The notes: generated by a model from the sequence alone, not told the origin. DNA of 64,000 bases from Aquila chrysaetos chrysaetos (GCF_900496995.4 NC_044006.1:31991120-32055119); one strand, 5' to 3'; shown: positions 12,401 to 25,792, counted from the first letter of the stretch. Numbers and translations are program-made.

Positions 12401-15400
12401 CAAGGAAAGGGAATGGTAAAGAGGAGATACAAGAAGACTGAGACCGGGAAGAGGGCATCATAGCAAGGGGACTGGTGGAGAAGGGGATCGGTCTGATCTG
12501 CGATGGGACTGGAGAAGGTCTTGTCACAGCTGAGCGCAGCCTGGCTTGGCCAGACCAGGCAACAGAAATGAACGTGGGGACACAGCAGCATCTGATGGAA
12601 AACATGCAGGCAAACATGGCTGTAGCAAGTGCCTCTGAGTGGCAATCACTGCACCTCTTCTTCCTCTTCACCATCCCCCAGCGAGATGCTCTGCACCTGG
12701 TCCTGCATCAGCCATCATGGGCTCCGGGAGCTGCAGCCCACCCCTGGCTCCCTCCCCTGTCACTCAGCTTCTGCCTTTGCAAAAAAGAGCATTGGCAGGA
12801 CCCCAAATCCTTGTGACTAAGCACCAGCCTGCTGCCACGGTGCTCCACACCCAGCCAGCCAGCACACCGAACAGAAAGGGCTGTTTGCTGCTGTGTGAGG
12901 CACTTGTGCAGCTCTGTGGCTCAAGTCCCCCGTACCCTTGGCACAGCTTGTCACCATGTCCATTTGCACAGTTCACAAACTTGTACGTGTTATCACACCA
13001 TTAGCGCTTTCACCACCAACTGTTCTTTCAGAACAATAAAAATGATGTTTTCCTTCCTAACAAAGTTTCTTTCCTCCCACTGGCCCTCTGGCAGGGTTGT
13101 TTGTACATGGCAAGCCTTGCCCATAGACAAGGGACCTGCCCAGGCCTGCAGGTCCCTGTGCTCTCCCAGGCTGAGGCCTGAGAATTAATGGGACGATGAT
13201 GCTGAGAGTTAATACAACCAAAGCGAAGTGACCAAATGCTGCCATTCAGTCACCTGCAGTGGCCTGACACATGCTGTTGTAACAGACATTTAGGCACACA
13301 GGTAAATTACACCGAAGACATGAGTAACCTGTTTCTGACTGCTACCACTGAAGCCAGCATGTCCAATGGGCAGCTCACGCAGTCTTGCAGGTCCCTGAAT
13401 CTCTGCCCTCCTTTGCCTTTGCAGCTGCTGCTTGGCAGAGTAAAGCTTCCAGTCAGTGCCTGTCTCCTACCCTTCTTTTCCCAAAATGCACGCACCACTC
13501 TTATCCAGCAGCAGTACTTAAATAGTGTCAATCTGTAATCCCAATATCCCATAAAATGATTTGTTAACCATGATAACAGAGAAGAGCTTCCAAGAAGGGG
13601 AAGACTGTTGATATCACCAAAGTCTGTATTAGCTATGCTGACAAATGAGCTTTTTGCATTAAAGAAAACAGATGAGAATTCCTGAAAAATTTCAAGCAGC
13701 CTGAATGTCTCCAGTCAAGCTCATTTTGCCTTGTTAAACTTGCACTAGAGCACAATGAAGAAATTGCTGTCTCTATAGGTGACCACGGAGGGACAGTGTG
13801 GAGTGCAGCTAAGAGGAATGGGGATGCCCTGTGGTGCACCCATGAAGTCCTAACCATCAGTAACCACTATTGCTGATGACCAGTGAGTCTTACAACATGT
13901 AGTAGCAGCAGAGTACACAACCATTACTCACCTGTCCAGCAGCCAGCCTGCAAAGATGAAGTTGGCTGGCGCTGGCCATTCGTAGCCGGACCTGGGGCTT
14001 TCATGACGGCGGTGGCCACATGCTTCTGAATGGACAACCACGCTCTCAGAGTTACGTGCTCTGCTGTCACCTCCACTGTCAACCCCAAGAACTGGTCACA
14101 GTTCACAGCCTCCCTGATGGACAGCACAGCCCCTCCTAGCCAAGGTGGGCATTTCTCCATGAAGCCTCCTTTGAAAGGTCCTCTGTCCTCTCCCCTTGTC
14201 TCAGCTGCTACTGCTACAGCAAGATGTAGCCAACAGAGGCTGGCAGAGCAGGCATGTGGCTCACCAAGCCACGGCCAGACAGAAGAGCAGGACAAACACA
14301 TCGGCAGGAGCCACTGCCTGCTAACAGCAAGTAGCAATGTTGCACATGGAGCTGTCTTGGCCACAGCTATACATCAGGAGTTTGCAAAGTCCCCGCAGTC
14401 CCTGAGAAGCAGGAGAACATGGGAAGCTAAACAGGGCTTGTGGAGTTTGACTTGCCAGATGTGCAATGTGGACCCTCCTGGCTATTTTCTCTTTCATATC
14501 CTATTGGTACCATATGAGAGTCTCCATGTGAATTAGGCCTGACTCACCCATGGAAGAAAATCCTACCTGGGGAGGAAACAATTTGATCCAGTGACTGGTT
14601 CTGTGTGGAAGCAGCAAAAGCCTGGTTTAATTTCCCTCCTCTGCTGTGACTGTTTACATTCCTTCAGCACCGTGTGAAGTATTCTTGCATTCATGCCATG
14701 AGGGTTACCTCAGAAGTGCAAGTACCTTCTTTACTTCTGAAAGTAAAGAAATACATGTTTGGTAGCAAAGTACAGGGAGTGGAAGTATCCCAGGTCTGAA
14801 GGTGGGCTGTTGCTGGGGACACCCACTGGGTCTGCATCCCCTGGGAGTATGCTGGGCAGGACAAGCTTAATTCCTTTGCAGTGGCTCTGACCCCCTGGCA
14901 AGTTAGCACTCAGGGTATTAAGTAGTACCGCTGGGTTTGTTTACTGATAAACTTGCTAAGATGCAAAATCTGCGTGAAAAGACAGCACATGGTTAAAGCT
15001 GATTTTACTGACATAGCTCAGTGGTTACAAGAGCCTCAGAAAAGAGCAAAATCCCAGTCTCCTCTTCAGCTTAATCAGTGAATCTGAGAGCTGATTTTCA
15101 TCCAGCTCCTGCTCTTTTTGTCCATCTAACCAACTGCTTTATAGCTGCATAGAGAACTCTTAAAGATGTTCTGGCGAAGCCTTTTCCTTCTGTCTTCAGG
15201 GTTTGCTGGGTCGTGGAGTCCCCTGGCATGTGTACATGACGGCCAGAGGTGCCTCGGAGGGCAGGTGGCAGGGGTGCACCCTGAATGACCTGGCTCTGAT
15301 CCAGGAGGACTGGACAGCCTGCCTCAGAGCCTGGACAAAGGCTTGGGCGAGAAGCCACGTACTGACCAAAGCCTGCTGGAGCCAGCACCTGGGCATGCCG

Positions 15401-17589
15401 CTGCGGAGGCAGAGCTCAGCCACAGCTCTGTGAGCCGTTGTCAGTGCGGAGGTGGCACAGACGTGCGCTGTGTGCCAAGGCAGGCACCCCGGCATGACTC
15501 CGCATCCACCGGCTCGCCTGCTTTCTCCTATGCCAGCGTAGGAAGTTTTCTCCCCAGCCCTGCCCTAATCGCTCATTCCTGGCCTCTGGCCATGGTTTGC
15601 TGCTCCTAGTGCTTCTGGTAGAACTGCACCGTGACATAAGCTGGGTTAAAAACCAGCGATGGCAACCAGGTTTCTGGTTTGTTCTGAAGGGCTGTTTTAA
15701 ACCTCAGTCATGTTAGCAGCTCATTTACAGTTGCTTCAACTTGGGGATCAGGGGACAAGCGGACAGGGATGGGGACAGGATGGGTGGGAACGTCTTCAGT
15801 TGGCTTTGCTGCCAAAGCTGGCAAAGCAACATCCCTACACCTCAGCCTCGCTAGAAGCTCTCTCTACTCTTCCTGGGCTTCTATCACTTTTCTGGCAGAT
15901 TCCTACACTGCTTGAAGGAGTTGTATTTCCCTTTAGGGAGTAAATGGTTCACGTAGTTTGGCATTTATTCTGTCACGGCATATGTGGGACTATCATTAAC
16001 ATTAACAGGAATGACACATCCATCCAGCAGAGAATATTCTGTTTAATGGCTAAATAGGAAAGCTATGTACATTAAATTTCAGGCCGCTAGTCAGCTTTGT
16101 GATGTAGTTTTCCCTTTGATAAAATTGAGACTTATTTCAAAACAGGAAATTAATTTTTCCCTCTTTTTATTCAATGGGTGCCACAAATACAAACCCAACC
16201 CTTGACAACCCATAGAGGTCTCCGCTGTAAGTGATGTAGTTATAGGAGAGGACATGCCATTGATGCCTTAATGTAACACCAGCTTCTGGCTTTGTTGGAC
16301 TGATGAAGTGACAGATAGCCTGGGATGTTTGTCTCAGCTCACACCCTGTGCCAATCCATGAGCAGCTTTTACAGGCTGAACTTAAGCATTTGAAGTTTCT
16401 CCGCTGGAAAGCAGGAGAGGAAGGTGATTTGAAAGAATGCTGAAAAAAATCAGGTGGATGATAGGTACTTGATTTGTAGAGGTATAAATTACCAGCAAGA
16501 ATTTAGCTATTCTCAAGAAGAGAGTAAAATCTGGCTGCATTTCATCAGAAAATTCAGATCAGTTGTACTTAAGCCCATGCTATTCTTTCAATAATTAAAG
16601 TTCTGGCTACAAATTTGCATAAATAAGCATAAAAGTTCTTTGTTATGGATTTTAATAAATGAAATGGAAATACAGCTAGAGAAAATGGGACCTAGGGAAA
16701 AGAGTCACTGGGGATCCGACAGCAGTGAGGCTTGGGACTATCATTTGAACTGCTGCCTTCTCTGTTACACATTCAGCTCTTCAGTAGATGTATAGCAGTT
16801 GCTTTTTTTCAGTATTTAGAGTGCATATACCACTGCACTGCCAAAACAGATTTTGAAGAGTGTGTGCAATAGGCAACCCAGCATGCACAGCAGCAGCATT
16901 AGCAGACAATAGCACCTGGATGGCATGCACATTTTTGGACACAGTCCAGCTCAAGCAGGACTTCATTCTGCATTTGGCCATTCATTTCTCTCCAGCCCTG
17001 CTCTCTCAGTTGTGCCAGTGAGACTATTTGTCAGGACCCACAACGAACAGGACTGGAGACTTGATTTGTGTTAAAAACAACCTCCAATACAGACAAGGTT
17101 ATTTCTAACCCAGGCTGGTTCACCTTTTGGCCCCAAATCAGGAGCTGTTGGAACAAGGGGATGTTTCTAAGGGGCAATGAATAGCAAGGGAAGAAGCCAC
17201 TGCTGAAAGAAATGTGAGTCAAACGACTGCCTAAGACGATGGTCTGTCAGTCCTCCTGTATGTGCTTCACTGCTGTTTGTTTATGGACAAGGATGTTTGT
17301 CCTGAGTTGTGGCTAACCCTGAACTGCAGGTGGAGGTTACACATGAACAATAATGAATGTTTAAGTACTTGAATTCACAACTGTGTTAATTAAGGAATAT
17401 TAAGGTATCCTTAAAAGTGCAAGAACTGAATTGAAGCTCCTTTCAGTTGTCTCAAGGTCACAAAAGGACCTGGAGAAATCAGGACAAAGTGTGTTTCCTT
17501 CCCTACAAATTCCCACATTGCCATCCCTGCCATTCCCACTGGATAAGCTCTTCTCCCACTGCTGGCCACCAAGCAGCTCTCAGCTGCTT

Positions 17590-17607
17590 AAAAAAAAAAA
17601 AAAAAAA
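17590..17607 (+). repeat. Poly(A) tract, 18 A
   Basis: Eighteen A in a row. The upstream 200 bases do not resemble a SINE, a LINE end or a processed gene, so I treat it as a simple repeat rather than an insertion tail. Confidence 0.85.
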
Positions 17608-18989
17608 TTAGGCCAGATGTGTGTGACCTATGTCTGGGTTAGACTAACCCCCTCAGCCCCATCAGGGGACAAGTCTGAGTTGGAGGGGAACAAGACCCAC
17701 CTTCCCTGACCCCCCCTCCTAACCCACCCACAAACCTGGGGGGGCTCAGGCTGCTCGGCTCTGGTTAACTGGAAACGTACCAGGTTCATGCTAAAGTGCA
17801 GGCAAACCACAAGCCAAAGGAATATCTTCCTTGATATTTTGTTTAAACAACTGTTTCCCCTATAAGCCATGTATGCTACAGCTGTATATGCTACAGCCCA
17901 ATAATTAACAGCTTGTTCATTATGTTTGGGGTGGATAATAAATACATTGTGTCGTGTCTTCTCCTCTACCCATGCCAAATAAGGAGGTACTGTGAGTGTC
18001 TTTCAGGGCTGCCACTAGCTCCTACCGTGGGCTATTCCCAGCACAGGTTACACTGAAGGGGGATAAAAAGCCACCATGAGCGAGTACCTTAGTCCTCTCT
18101 CTGGCCCCTTGCCCCCCTCTGTCTTTGCAGCTTCTGACCTCCCATGGGGAAAGGAGCTGCAGCATAACTTCTTCCGTCTTTCCCCCATCCTGGTTGCTCC
18201 TGGGGGAGTGAGAAGGGAAGCCAGAGCCAGGGTGGTCCCACCCGGCCCCCCACTCTGCGGCCGCCGCTGCAGCCCTTCACCCTGCAGGGGCAAAGCTGCT
18301 GGACGCTGCAGGGGGAAGCCAGAGAAAGAGAGAAATTGGTGCCTTGCAACAGTTCGTATTAATATGCAACCTGGTTTCTTCGATGTTTTCCTGAAAATGT
18401 AATCTCAAACACTACCGCTTCTATCATCACTTTTGAAATCAAATATTTCTCCTGGAAAGCACTTTTCTGCCCAGCGTCAGGACAAGAAAGCTCACCCACA
18501 AAGCAAAGGCTCTTTAGAGCTTCAAATTATGAGCAATGGCTGTTCTTAACACAAGTAACAGGCAGCATTCATAAAAAACCTTAGCATGGGAGCAGGGCCG
18601 AGCTGAGAACTGAATATTCTGCTGCTTAAAGAGTACTAGTCTGGCAGACTCATCCTGGCATCTGCGGCTGCCCAGTATGATTTGAAGAGATGAAGAGGGA
18701 AGATCCAATGGCTGGGGGGGCGCACTGGATACAGGAGAGCTTCGCAGATACTGCTGCTTGTTCCCACAGAAGGAGCTCAGGGCTGCAGATAGCTTTGGGC
18801 AGTTTGCGATTGCAAGGGATCATATTTTTTTTTTTGCTTGTGGCCAAGTCAGTTGCTGTTTTCAGGAATGACCATGGGCAAAATCAGTGCTGGGCACGGC
18901 CACAATATAGGGAGGAGAAACCATGCAGTAGTACATCTGCTCCCCTGGCACACAGCCCAGCACGTTAACCAGCAGTGTTGGGGAAGAGA

Positions 18990-19006
18990 AGGGGAGGGGA
19001 GGGGAG
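18990..19006 (+). repeat. Short (GGGGA)n repeat
   Basis: About three copies of GGGGA with purine-only flanks, inside a longer purine-rich stretch from about 18980 to 19011. Simple repeat with G-tract spacing that could fold as a quadruplex. Confidence 0.8.
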
Positions 19007-20424
19007 AAAGAGCTACAGCTTCCAGAGGCTTCCTTGCTCTGGCGGCGAGTCTTTCTTGGGCAAAATCTTCCCATGTCGGATAAGTTTGTGCATCTCTGTG
19101 CAGCACACTCTTAACTCAAGACATACGATTAAACGGTTTCCTGAATATGGGGCAATCTCAAGTGTATATTTATAGGCCTTTGTCCTGATCTCTTACCTGG
19201 GACCCACGAAAGAGCAGGGTATAAGATGCTCAAGGGAGCGTGGGGGGGATGGAGTTACCAGGCTTGCCAGCGGGGCTGTGAGGTCAGTCTGGGGGCTTCC
19301 CCAGGATGCCCTGGGTTGGCAGCCAGAGCAGCAGGACCCTACTCTTCTGAGGAACAACCTTTCTTTGCTGCAGGGAAGCAGATCCCACTGTGCTGCCTCA
19401 TCCAGCTCGCCCTACCAGCTGCTGGAGACTGCAGCAAGGGGAAGCTCAAAGGCAATGATTTTGGATCAGAAACCTCCTGACCCCCACCACCCTCTTGCTA
19501 GAGCTGTGCAAACTCTCACATATGCTGGCAGTACCCAGGGGACATTAATTGTAGGATGAATTGGGGTCTTGCAGCATAAGTGCTCAGGGAACTATTTGTC
19601 TATCTGGATTTCTCTGCTGCCGCTACAGAGAGGTACTGATCTCTGCCTGGGAGCTCTGTGTGCAGTCACTGTGTCAATATGTAATCATGGTAATTAGCAG
19701 CAGGCTGGGTGGCTCAGGAATTCACAGCTCAGCATTTACCTCATTCACCTCACCCATCTTTTGGGCATGTAAGGGATATGTCTACGGCAGAGAGAAGCAA
19801 AGGCTCGTCTAAGTGTAGCTGCCCCATTTTTTTGGTAAATGTTTTATTTACAGGCTTTCACAAATGCATCTTCCTTTTGCTTTGGTGATACATGACGCTG
19901 TAAACCTAGGAACAGAGGAACTGCATTCCAGATCAAAACAAATTATTTTCGTACCTAACCCATGGGCAGCTGCCCTTTGCTACCAGCATTTTAAGGCTTT
20001 TAAATATCACTGACTGGTGGCAGCACACAAAGCAGCCTCTTTCCTCTGAAAACTGGAGTAAGGCAAGACCCTGCATGCCTCGTAGCTCTATCCCGGCAGA
20101 GCAGAACATGCATCCACTTATGTCGATCAATGCCCTGCACGTCTCCCAAAGGCATCAGCTACCAGGAGTGGGTCCTCTAGGTTTTAAGGTGCGAGGCTCA
20201 GCCAGCAGACAGGGGCTACCTGCTTCTGAAATCTTTAGGAATTTCTGTTCAGGAGAGTTATAAATTAAGCTCTCCCTGGGGACATCGTAAATCAGATCCA
20301 AGGCCGCCTGCTTTGAAGCGGCTTTCCAACATGGCAGAAGGACTTTCACTTGTGGTGTACATGAGCTAGGGCTCCAGGATATACTGATTCTTCAGCTCTG
20401 AAAGTTCAAGTTAATAGGTGTGGT

Positions 20425-20800
20425 AAAATGAAAGCCAAATGCAGAGAGTTGCAAGGGGAATGGGCAATAAAATGGTGGATAAAACTTAACGTTGATAAAT
20501 GTTTCTGGGACTCTTTTTCCTGCAAAAGAGAAAGTGCAGAGGGGGAATACTAAAGGGCTGTGAAGTCAAGAGTGATGTGAAGGTGGAGAACGGGAAAAAG
20601 GTTTTCACTTTCTCCTCTGATACAGGAGGTAAGGGCTATTAAATGAAACTAGCAGGAGGCAGGTTCAAATAAGTGAAAGGTGTTTCTTCACCCAAGATAT
20701 ACTCAAGCAGTGGAATATGTTACTTAACACAGGAGTATGTGGGCGCCCAAAGTTTAGCTCAGCTAGGTAAATTTGTAGAAGAACAGATTATGGGGGGACC
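20425..20800 (+). mobile_element. Old CR1 LINE 3' fragment (3' UTR part)
   Basis: Several blocks occur in the order of an older CR1-type 3' region: a head with GTTGATAAATGTTTCTGGG near 20492; a 'ctctgatacaggaggtaagggctattaaatgaaact' type block near 20617-20650; AGCAGGAGGCAGGTTCAAAT at 20651-20670; GTGTTTCTTCAC at about 20680; then GTGGAATATGTTAC, a CCAAAGTTTAGCT block at about 20747, and GTAAATTTGTAGAAGAA. The copy is diverged and has no open reverse-transcriptase frame. Orientation is +. Family from memory; subfamily not assigned. Confidence 0.7.
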
Positions 20801-23645
20801 AGAAATGGCTGCAGTGCCCTCCCCATTCTCTTTTTAGCCCGTTGAGTTTTTAGTGGCAGAGGAGAAGCCATGAGAACAGGAGCTGCATTGAGTCCTGAAC
20901 TGGAGAGACCTGTCATCCAGGGACGCAAAATTCGCTGTTCATATAACAAAACGGTGATGGACTCACAACATACAAGTCCATCACATAGTGAAGCCTCTGC
21001 TGTCAGCACTTAACTGCACAACACAAGATAGTTACTGGGTCAATGTCCCTACCTCATCCATCCTCACCCTGTCCCATATCTCCAGCAGGGCACTGATTGC
21101 ACCACATCACGTGTCTAGGTTACATGAGTGTTTGATAGGAGATAAAGGTTTGAGTTGGGCACACCACTTACCAGTCTCAGTCCTCCCCAGATATATGGAT
21201 CAGTGGGCAGAGTACTGGTAACAGTGCTCCAAGACACATGGTAAACTGGGTCCTGCTTTTTTAGAGCGCAAATAGTGCAAAATATTGCAAATACAGAGTG
21301 ATCAGCCTCTGTCCTGCCCCTGCCCAAAGGTGCTGGCCTGTGGGACCACGGACTGGGAGAAGGTCTATGGCACGGTGGTGTAGCAAAGGGGGCAGCAAGG
21401 CAGGGACTATTCATCAGGGCCCGGTGTGAAGAGAACCAGCTACTTGGCTCCCTCTCCTTGTGCATCTGTACTGAGCTGTATTTTCTGTGATGCCTGGTGA
21501 GATCCACCTACCACCACAGCACTGGCCTGCCCACTGTCTCGCACCACACAGAAGATACTCCAGATATCATTATCAGCTTTCTCTAATGCCTGTGTGCATA
21601 TGCTAGTGCGTATGCATTAACTACAGTGATGTAAATACCCATGTATGTATTTTTATATAGATATAAATAGCTATTTTGGGTCTGCTATTTTCCAAGATGA
21701 GGATTTGGAAAGGGCCTTTTTTTCCCAGAGGAGGCAATTAGGTGTTTTAATAAGGGCTGTATCCTGCTCTGCCAGTGATTGGTGAGAACGACTGCCACAA
21801 CAGCCAAGCGGTGCAGTCGGCAAGTGTTGGGCTTAATCATTTTTCGACAGGACCAGGTCTCTGTGGAACATTCATAAATAATTAACCCTGCTGGGGGTGC
21901 AGGAGCTGGCTCATCGCTGCAGACCCACAACAAAACAGACAACAAAACCCCAACCAGACCCTGAATATTTTCTGATTAGTGGTGTGAAGCTTCCTACTAA
22001 ACCAAGCTCAGAACAGAGCTGCTTGTTCATGCTGCAGAGGAGAGGGTATGGCATTAGCATCCCTTGGGCCTCATCAGTGACAAGGAAAGGGAGGAGGAAA
22101 TAATCTGGAGCCCTGATGAGCGTGGATGGCAGGAGGTGAGTGAATAGGGAGCTTCACTCAGAGCATGACAGCTGCAAGGCTCCATGTCCCCTCTGCTCCT
22201 GACAGCAGTGCCTCCTGGAGCTTTTGTTTCTCTGCAGCCAAGATGACAGCCTTGTGCATCTTTTCACCAGTGTACACCTCCCTTCCAGATGTGGATGCTG
22301 TGCACATGGGATCGAGCATTGTCAGCGCCTGCCAAACAATAGGGCATTAAGGGAAAATAAAAGGTGGCTTTCTTCAAGCCCAGACTTTCTCACTCCCAAG
22401 TGATCCAGCTTTCAATGAGAGCAGCTTACCTGACTGGACTGCTCCTTGCTGGTTGAAGGGAGAAGGAAATAGTCAGGAAATATGCCCTGTGTTGGCAATG
22501 ATTAGGAAAAAATCTGCCTTCTCAACGCAAATGGAAATTGATAACAAGGGAGCAATAGACTCAGAGCTTTCAGGGTCCTGCTTTCTCATCCCCATCCTGC
22601 CACCCTTGCGTGTGTCAGCATCCTTCCTGCGTGCTGAACCTGCGCTGGCGCTGTCATCACATTGCTGTGACCTCTTTGAGTTCAGTGCTGCGTCTCCTGA
22701 CCTAGCGCGGTGTCAGTGAGAGATGGAGGGGGCTGTGCTCAGCCACGCATCTTGCGATAGAGCAGAGGAGACATGCGAGTCAGAGCTGCCATGACCCTAT
22801 GGCATGGCAGTATTTGCTTTGCCAGCTGGTTTCACTTCTGAACCCCACTCCAGCATGGCAGAAAACCACCAATGGAGGACTCCAGGTGTGTATCTGAGTG
22901 AGCCAAGGTCCCGATTTAGTGTGACGTACAGCCTTCATCACCTCGTGGACTTCTTAAGGCTGCAAATGCTGGAATAGCTGCTTTGGTTTTGTCTGGAGCA
23001 AACAGTGAAAGCTCCAGGTTGGGCTGGGATGCAGGAAGGTGGTTTGGGAACTGCCTGCAACTCTGATAACAAGAACTCCTACAGACAGCTTGCGGGCTTT
23101 CCTCTGAACCCCTGCCACTTGCATTCCCATGTCCTTTCCCTGCTTTTCACACAGTTCTCTAAAAGCAACCTCCTCTTACCTGTTCCCAGCCCTGACTCTG
23201 ATCCGGAGGGGGACTGCACAAGCCATTTTACTTCTGTGGCTCTTGGTCTTCCCACCCACTAGAAGCTCTGCCAAAAGACTAAGGGTCATGGTTCCCGATT
23301 TAACCTGCATGGACAATACCATGCTGCGATGAAAAAAGGGAAACACTTGATTCACACAGATAAGTGGGTGTCATACATTAGACACTGAACACCACAGAGT
23401 TGCTGGAGTTCTGTATTTGGCATCTAACAGCACACCCAAAAAAAGCAGTTGATATATTTCAGTAGTTTGGGGGAAAGCAATGACCCAGGAGAGGAGGGGT
23501 GTCTAGATAACACTACTGGCGAGCAAAGACTGTACAAATGGACAGTGCTCAGTGAGATGAGAAAGAAAAACAGAAGATTGAGAAAAACAAGGACTGCAGC
23601 CCTCAAATATGCTGCTGCTGATGTGCAGGGAATAGTCTTTCCACC
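20801..23645. other. Intergenic, no gene seen
   Basis: Non-coding sequence between two CR1 remnants. The longest frame (21115-21507, -, 130 codons) has no recognisable features. The stretch 21590-21680 is AT-rich with ATGCATATG and TATATAGATATAAATA words. I see no repeat family or RNA gene. Confidence 0.55.
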
Positions 23646-23649
23646 ACCG

Positions 23650-23905
23650 GCAGGACAAGGAGAAGTGAACTTAAACTGCAGCAAGGGAGACTTAGACCAG
23701 AAAGTTAAATTTCCTAACTTGTGGCATTGTGAGACACTGGAGGAGGTTGCATGGGGTGCTTATTGAATCTGTCACTGCAGGTTTCTAAGAGCAGACTAGG
23801 AAAACGCCTGTCAAAAATTGTTTACATCTAACTGATTCTGCCTTGGAGCAGAAGGATAGACTAGATGGTTACTAAAGGCCTGAGGCAGTCCTATTTCCTG
23901 AGGTG
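23650..23905 (+). mobile_element. CR1 LINE 3' end fragment
   Basis: This matches the non-coding 3' part of CR1. GCAGCAAGGGAGACTTAGA (about 23679-23697) is followed by TGTGAGACACTGGAGGAGG (about 23728), a CTGCAGGTTTCTAAGAGCAG block (about 23777), GATAGACTAGATGGTT (about 23855) and the closing 'aaggcctgaggcagtcctatttcctg' block to about 23900. This is the typical order before the CR1 tail on the + strand. The copy is diverged and lacks the reverse-transcriptase region, as expected for 5'-truncated CR1 insertions. Confidence 0.8.
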
Positions 23906-23942
23906 CTTTTAGATGTGCTAATGATCTAAACAGTTCATAAGA

Positions 23943-23969
23943 GCTAGGTATTTGTTTTTAATACCTAGC
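23943..23969. repeat. Perfect 10-bp inverted repeat, 7-nt loop
   Basis: GCTAGGTATT (23943-23952) and its exact reverse complement (23960-23969) flank a TGTTTTT loop, shortly after the CR1 remnant. AAGAGC and GCTCTT words further out could extend the stem around an internal bulge. No T-run or gene context points to a terminator. It may be a trace of a small element or chance. Confidence 0.7.
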
Positions 23970-25420
23970 ATACCTGGCATGTTTGACATGCTCTTAACCA
24001 TGGTCTGGCTACAAAGGGAAACTTCTCTTTCAGTTAGCTAGCAATGTCCCAAGCAAATTATCTGTATTAAAAATGCCATTCATGGCACATATTTTTAAGA
24101 GCAGCATGTTCATCAGGTTGCCAGCCAGCCAGCTTCAGGACATGGAGCACATGAAATCCCTTGCTCACACATTTATGAAACATGTGTCCCTGTGTCCTCC
24201 TTAAGTTAGCAAAGATCTGTCTTTTATGACAATAAACAGCCTTGATTGGACTTGACCAGGGTTGGGAGCGCTCACATGAGCAGGTAAGGAGTCAGGTCAG
24301 AGGGGTCGGGAACTGCCAGCACAGGCTGGAACAAGCACAAGGGACACTCCGCTTTGGTGATTTCCAGTTACTTTCCAGTACAGCATGAGCTAGCCTGGCT
24401 TGGCCTACTGTAATCACCAGAAACACACAGGTCCAGATGAGGCAACATGCTAAAACCCACTGTTAACCTGACATCCATGGAAAAATGGAGAACAACAAGA
24501 TACCTGCTTTCTAAGGATGGAACATACCACAAGCTGAGATGGCGTGCCCACCTGTGGGTGACAGGCAAGTCTCCATACAGAGTGGTTTTGCAGCAGCTGT
24601 CAAATAATTCGTGATGCAATCTGCAAAAAAACCCAGGTTTCTATTAACACCCGTAGTGCTGGACTTGGGGTCTCTGCAGAGGAAAACCTGCTAAGAAAAC
24701 CTTGTCACTACATAGGTTCTTCCGCCACACTCTCCTGTAACACACATCCTTCACAGGTCTTAATAATGCCCACTTCACATCACTTCCCCAGACTGTTTCA
24801 TCTCCAGCACCATCTACAAGATGTGGAGAGGAAGGTAGGAAGCTGGGGCAATGCTGCCCAGGGTCACAGTGCAGGCCAAGGGGCAGGGCCAGCAGGCTGT
24901 GCATCGGTCACGGGTAAAACTCCCATTTTGTCCATCGTTTTGTCTGCTCTTCTAAAAACCAGCTCTAAGCACAGTCCTGCCTCGCTCCTGACCGTTTGTG
25001 AACAGCCCATGCTCTCCAGGTGCCTCAGCGTATCAGGTATGCCAGGGATCCCACCAGCTGCGGACAGTTAAGTCCATGCCCTTGCAGGGGAGTCAGGTCT
25101 GGAGGGTGGCCGTGAGGAAAGGTGGACCTGGCCACAAAGACCAGTGCGTCAGTCCATATTCCTTGTATGCTACTCTGCCTGCTCTGCCTGCTGCCAGCTG
25201 AAGGCTAAGGTGCTTATCAAAGTCACTTCTACGCAGAAAAGCATAGGAGAAGGCCAAAAAGCAGGTGGTTTGCTGCAGATTACTACTTGTATAAGGATTT
25301 CAAGGGTGGACCTGTAGGCTCAGTGTACCTAAGCCAGGCGGGCTACTGAGATCCAAGGAAGAGATGGCCAGGCCTTCTCCTGAGCAGCAGTCATGAACAT
25401 CCCTCTAGCAGGCTGAAGCA
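23970..25420. other. Intergenic, no gene seen
   Basis: Non-coding sequence between the CR1 fragment and the LTR. Short overlapping frames on both strands at 24368-25201 have no recognisable protein. No repeat family recognised. Confidence 0.55.
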
Positions 25421-25424
25421 CAGC

Positions 25425-25792
25425 ACAGCTGGTCTATCTGCTGAAACAGCATTGATAACACAGGGACGTGTTATGAGCAGTGGTTACAGGGAGCCAAGGC
25501 CTTTTCTGCTCCTCACCCCACCCCACCAGCGAGGAGGCTGGGGGGGCACAAGAAGTTGGGAGGGGACACAGCCAGGACAGCTGACCCCGACTGACCACAG
25601 GGATATGCCAGACCGTATGACGTCGTGCTCAGCATATAAAGCTGGGGGAACTGGGGACCTCTTGAATATGCAGTCAAATGCGCTTGAGTTTTCTCACTTC
25701 TACCCTTCCGATTCTCTCCCCCACCCCACTGTGAGGGAGGTGAGTGAGCAGCTGCGTGGTGCTTAGTTGCTGGCTGGGGTTAAACCGCGACA
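25425..25792 (+). mobile_element. Endogenous retrovirus LTR (solo, apparently internally deleted)
   Basis: This is an LTR of a type abundant in bird genomes, read on +. Its blocks appear in order: a TTGATAACACAGGGACG head (about 25452), a GCTCCTCACCCCACCCCACC block (about 25509), CACAAGAAGTTGGGAGGGGA (about 25547), a TGACGTC CRE-like site (25618-25624), TATAAA (25635-25640), then GAGTTTTCTCACTTCTACCC (about 25687), TTCCGATTCTCTCCCCCACC (about 25707), and the end block with GGCTGGGGTTAAACC, closing in CA at 25792. From memory of the usual element, a middle part (normally several hundred bases after the TATA region) is missing and the first part is diverged. No internal retroviral genes flank it, so it is a solo LTR. 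It carries its own core promoter elements. The small frame inside (25452-25766) is not a viral gene. Confidence 0.8.
25635..25640 (+). promoter_or_regulatory. LTR TATA box
   Basis: TATAAA within the CATATAAAGC context lies about 11 bases after a TGACGTC site in the LTR. This is the core promoter arrangement of this LTR type. Activity today is unknown. Confidence 0.6.

Larger units (their letters stand above)
9421..20420. other. Intergenic, no gene seen
   Basis: About 11 kb, GC-richer than the centre of the window up to about 15.9 kb. The longest frames are 14030-14536 (+, 168 codons) and 13924-14364 (-, 146 codons). They overlap on opposite strands, have no recognisable domain, no coding-like repeat of a family, and no splice or retrocopy context. 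They look like chance frames in GC-richer DNA. Simple tracts: A18 at 17590-17607 and (GGGGA)n at about 18991-19006. From 16.0 to 17.4 kb the sequence is AT-rich with several TTAAT/ATTAAT cores, but I see no definable element. Confidence 0.55.

Noticed and set aside
14030..14536. 168-codon + frame overlapped by a 146-codon - frame (13924-14364)
   Set aside because: No recognisable domain, no splice or promoter context, and both strands are equally open in GC-richer sequence. Chance frames.
25452..25766. 104-codon frame
   Set aside because: Lies wholly inside the LTR, which is non-coding in this family.
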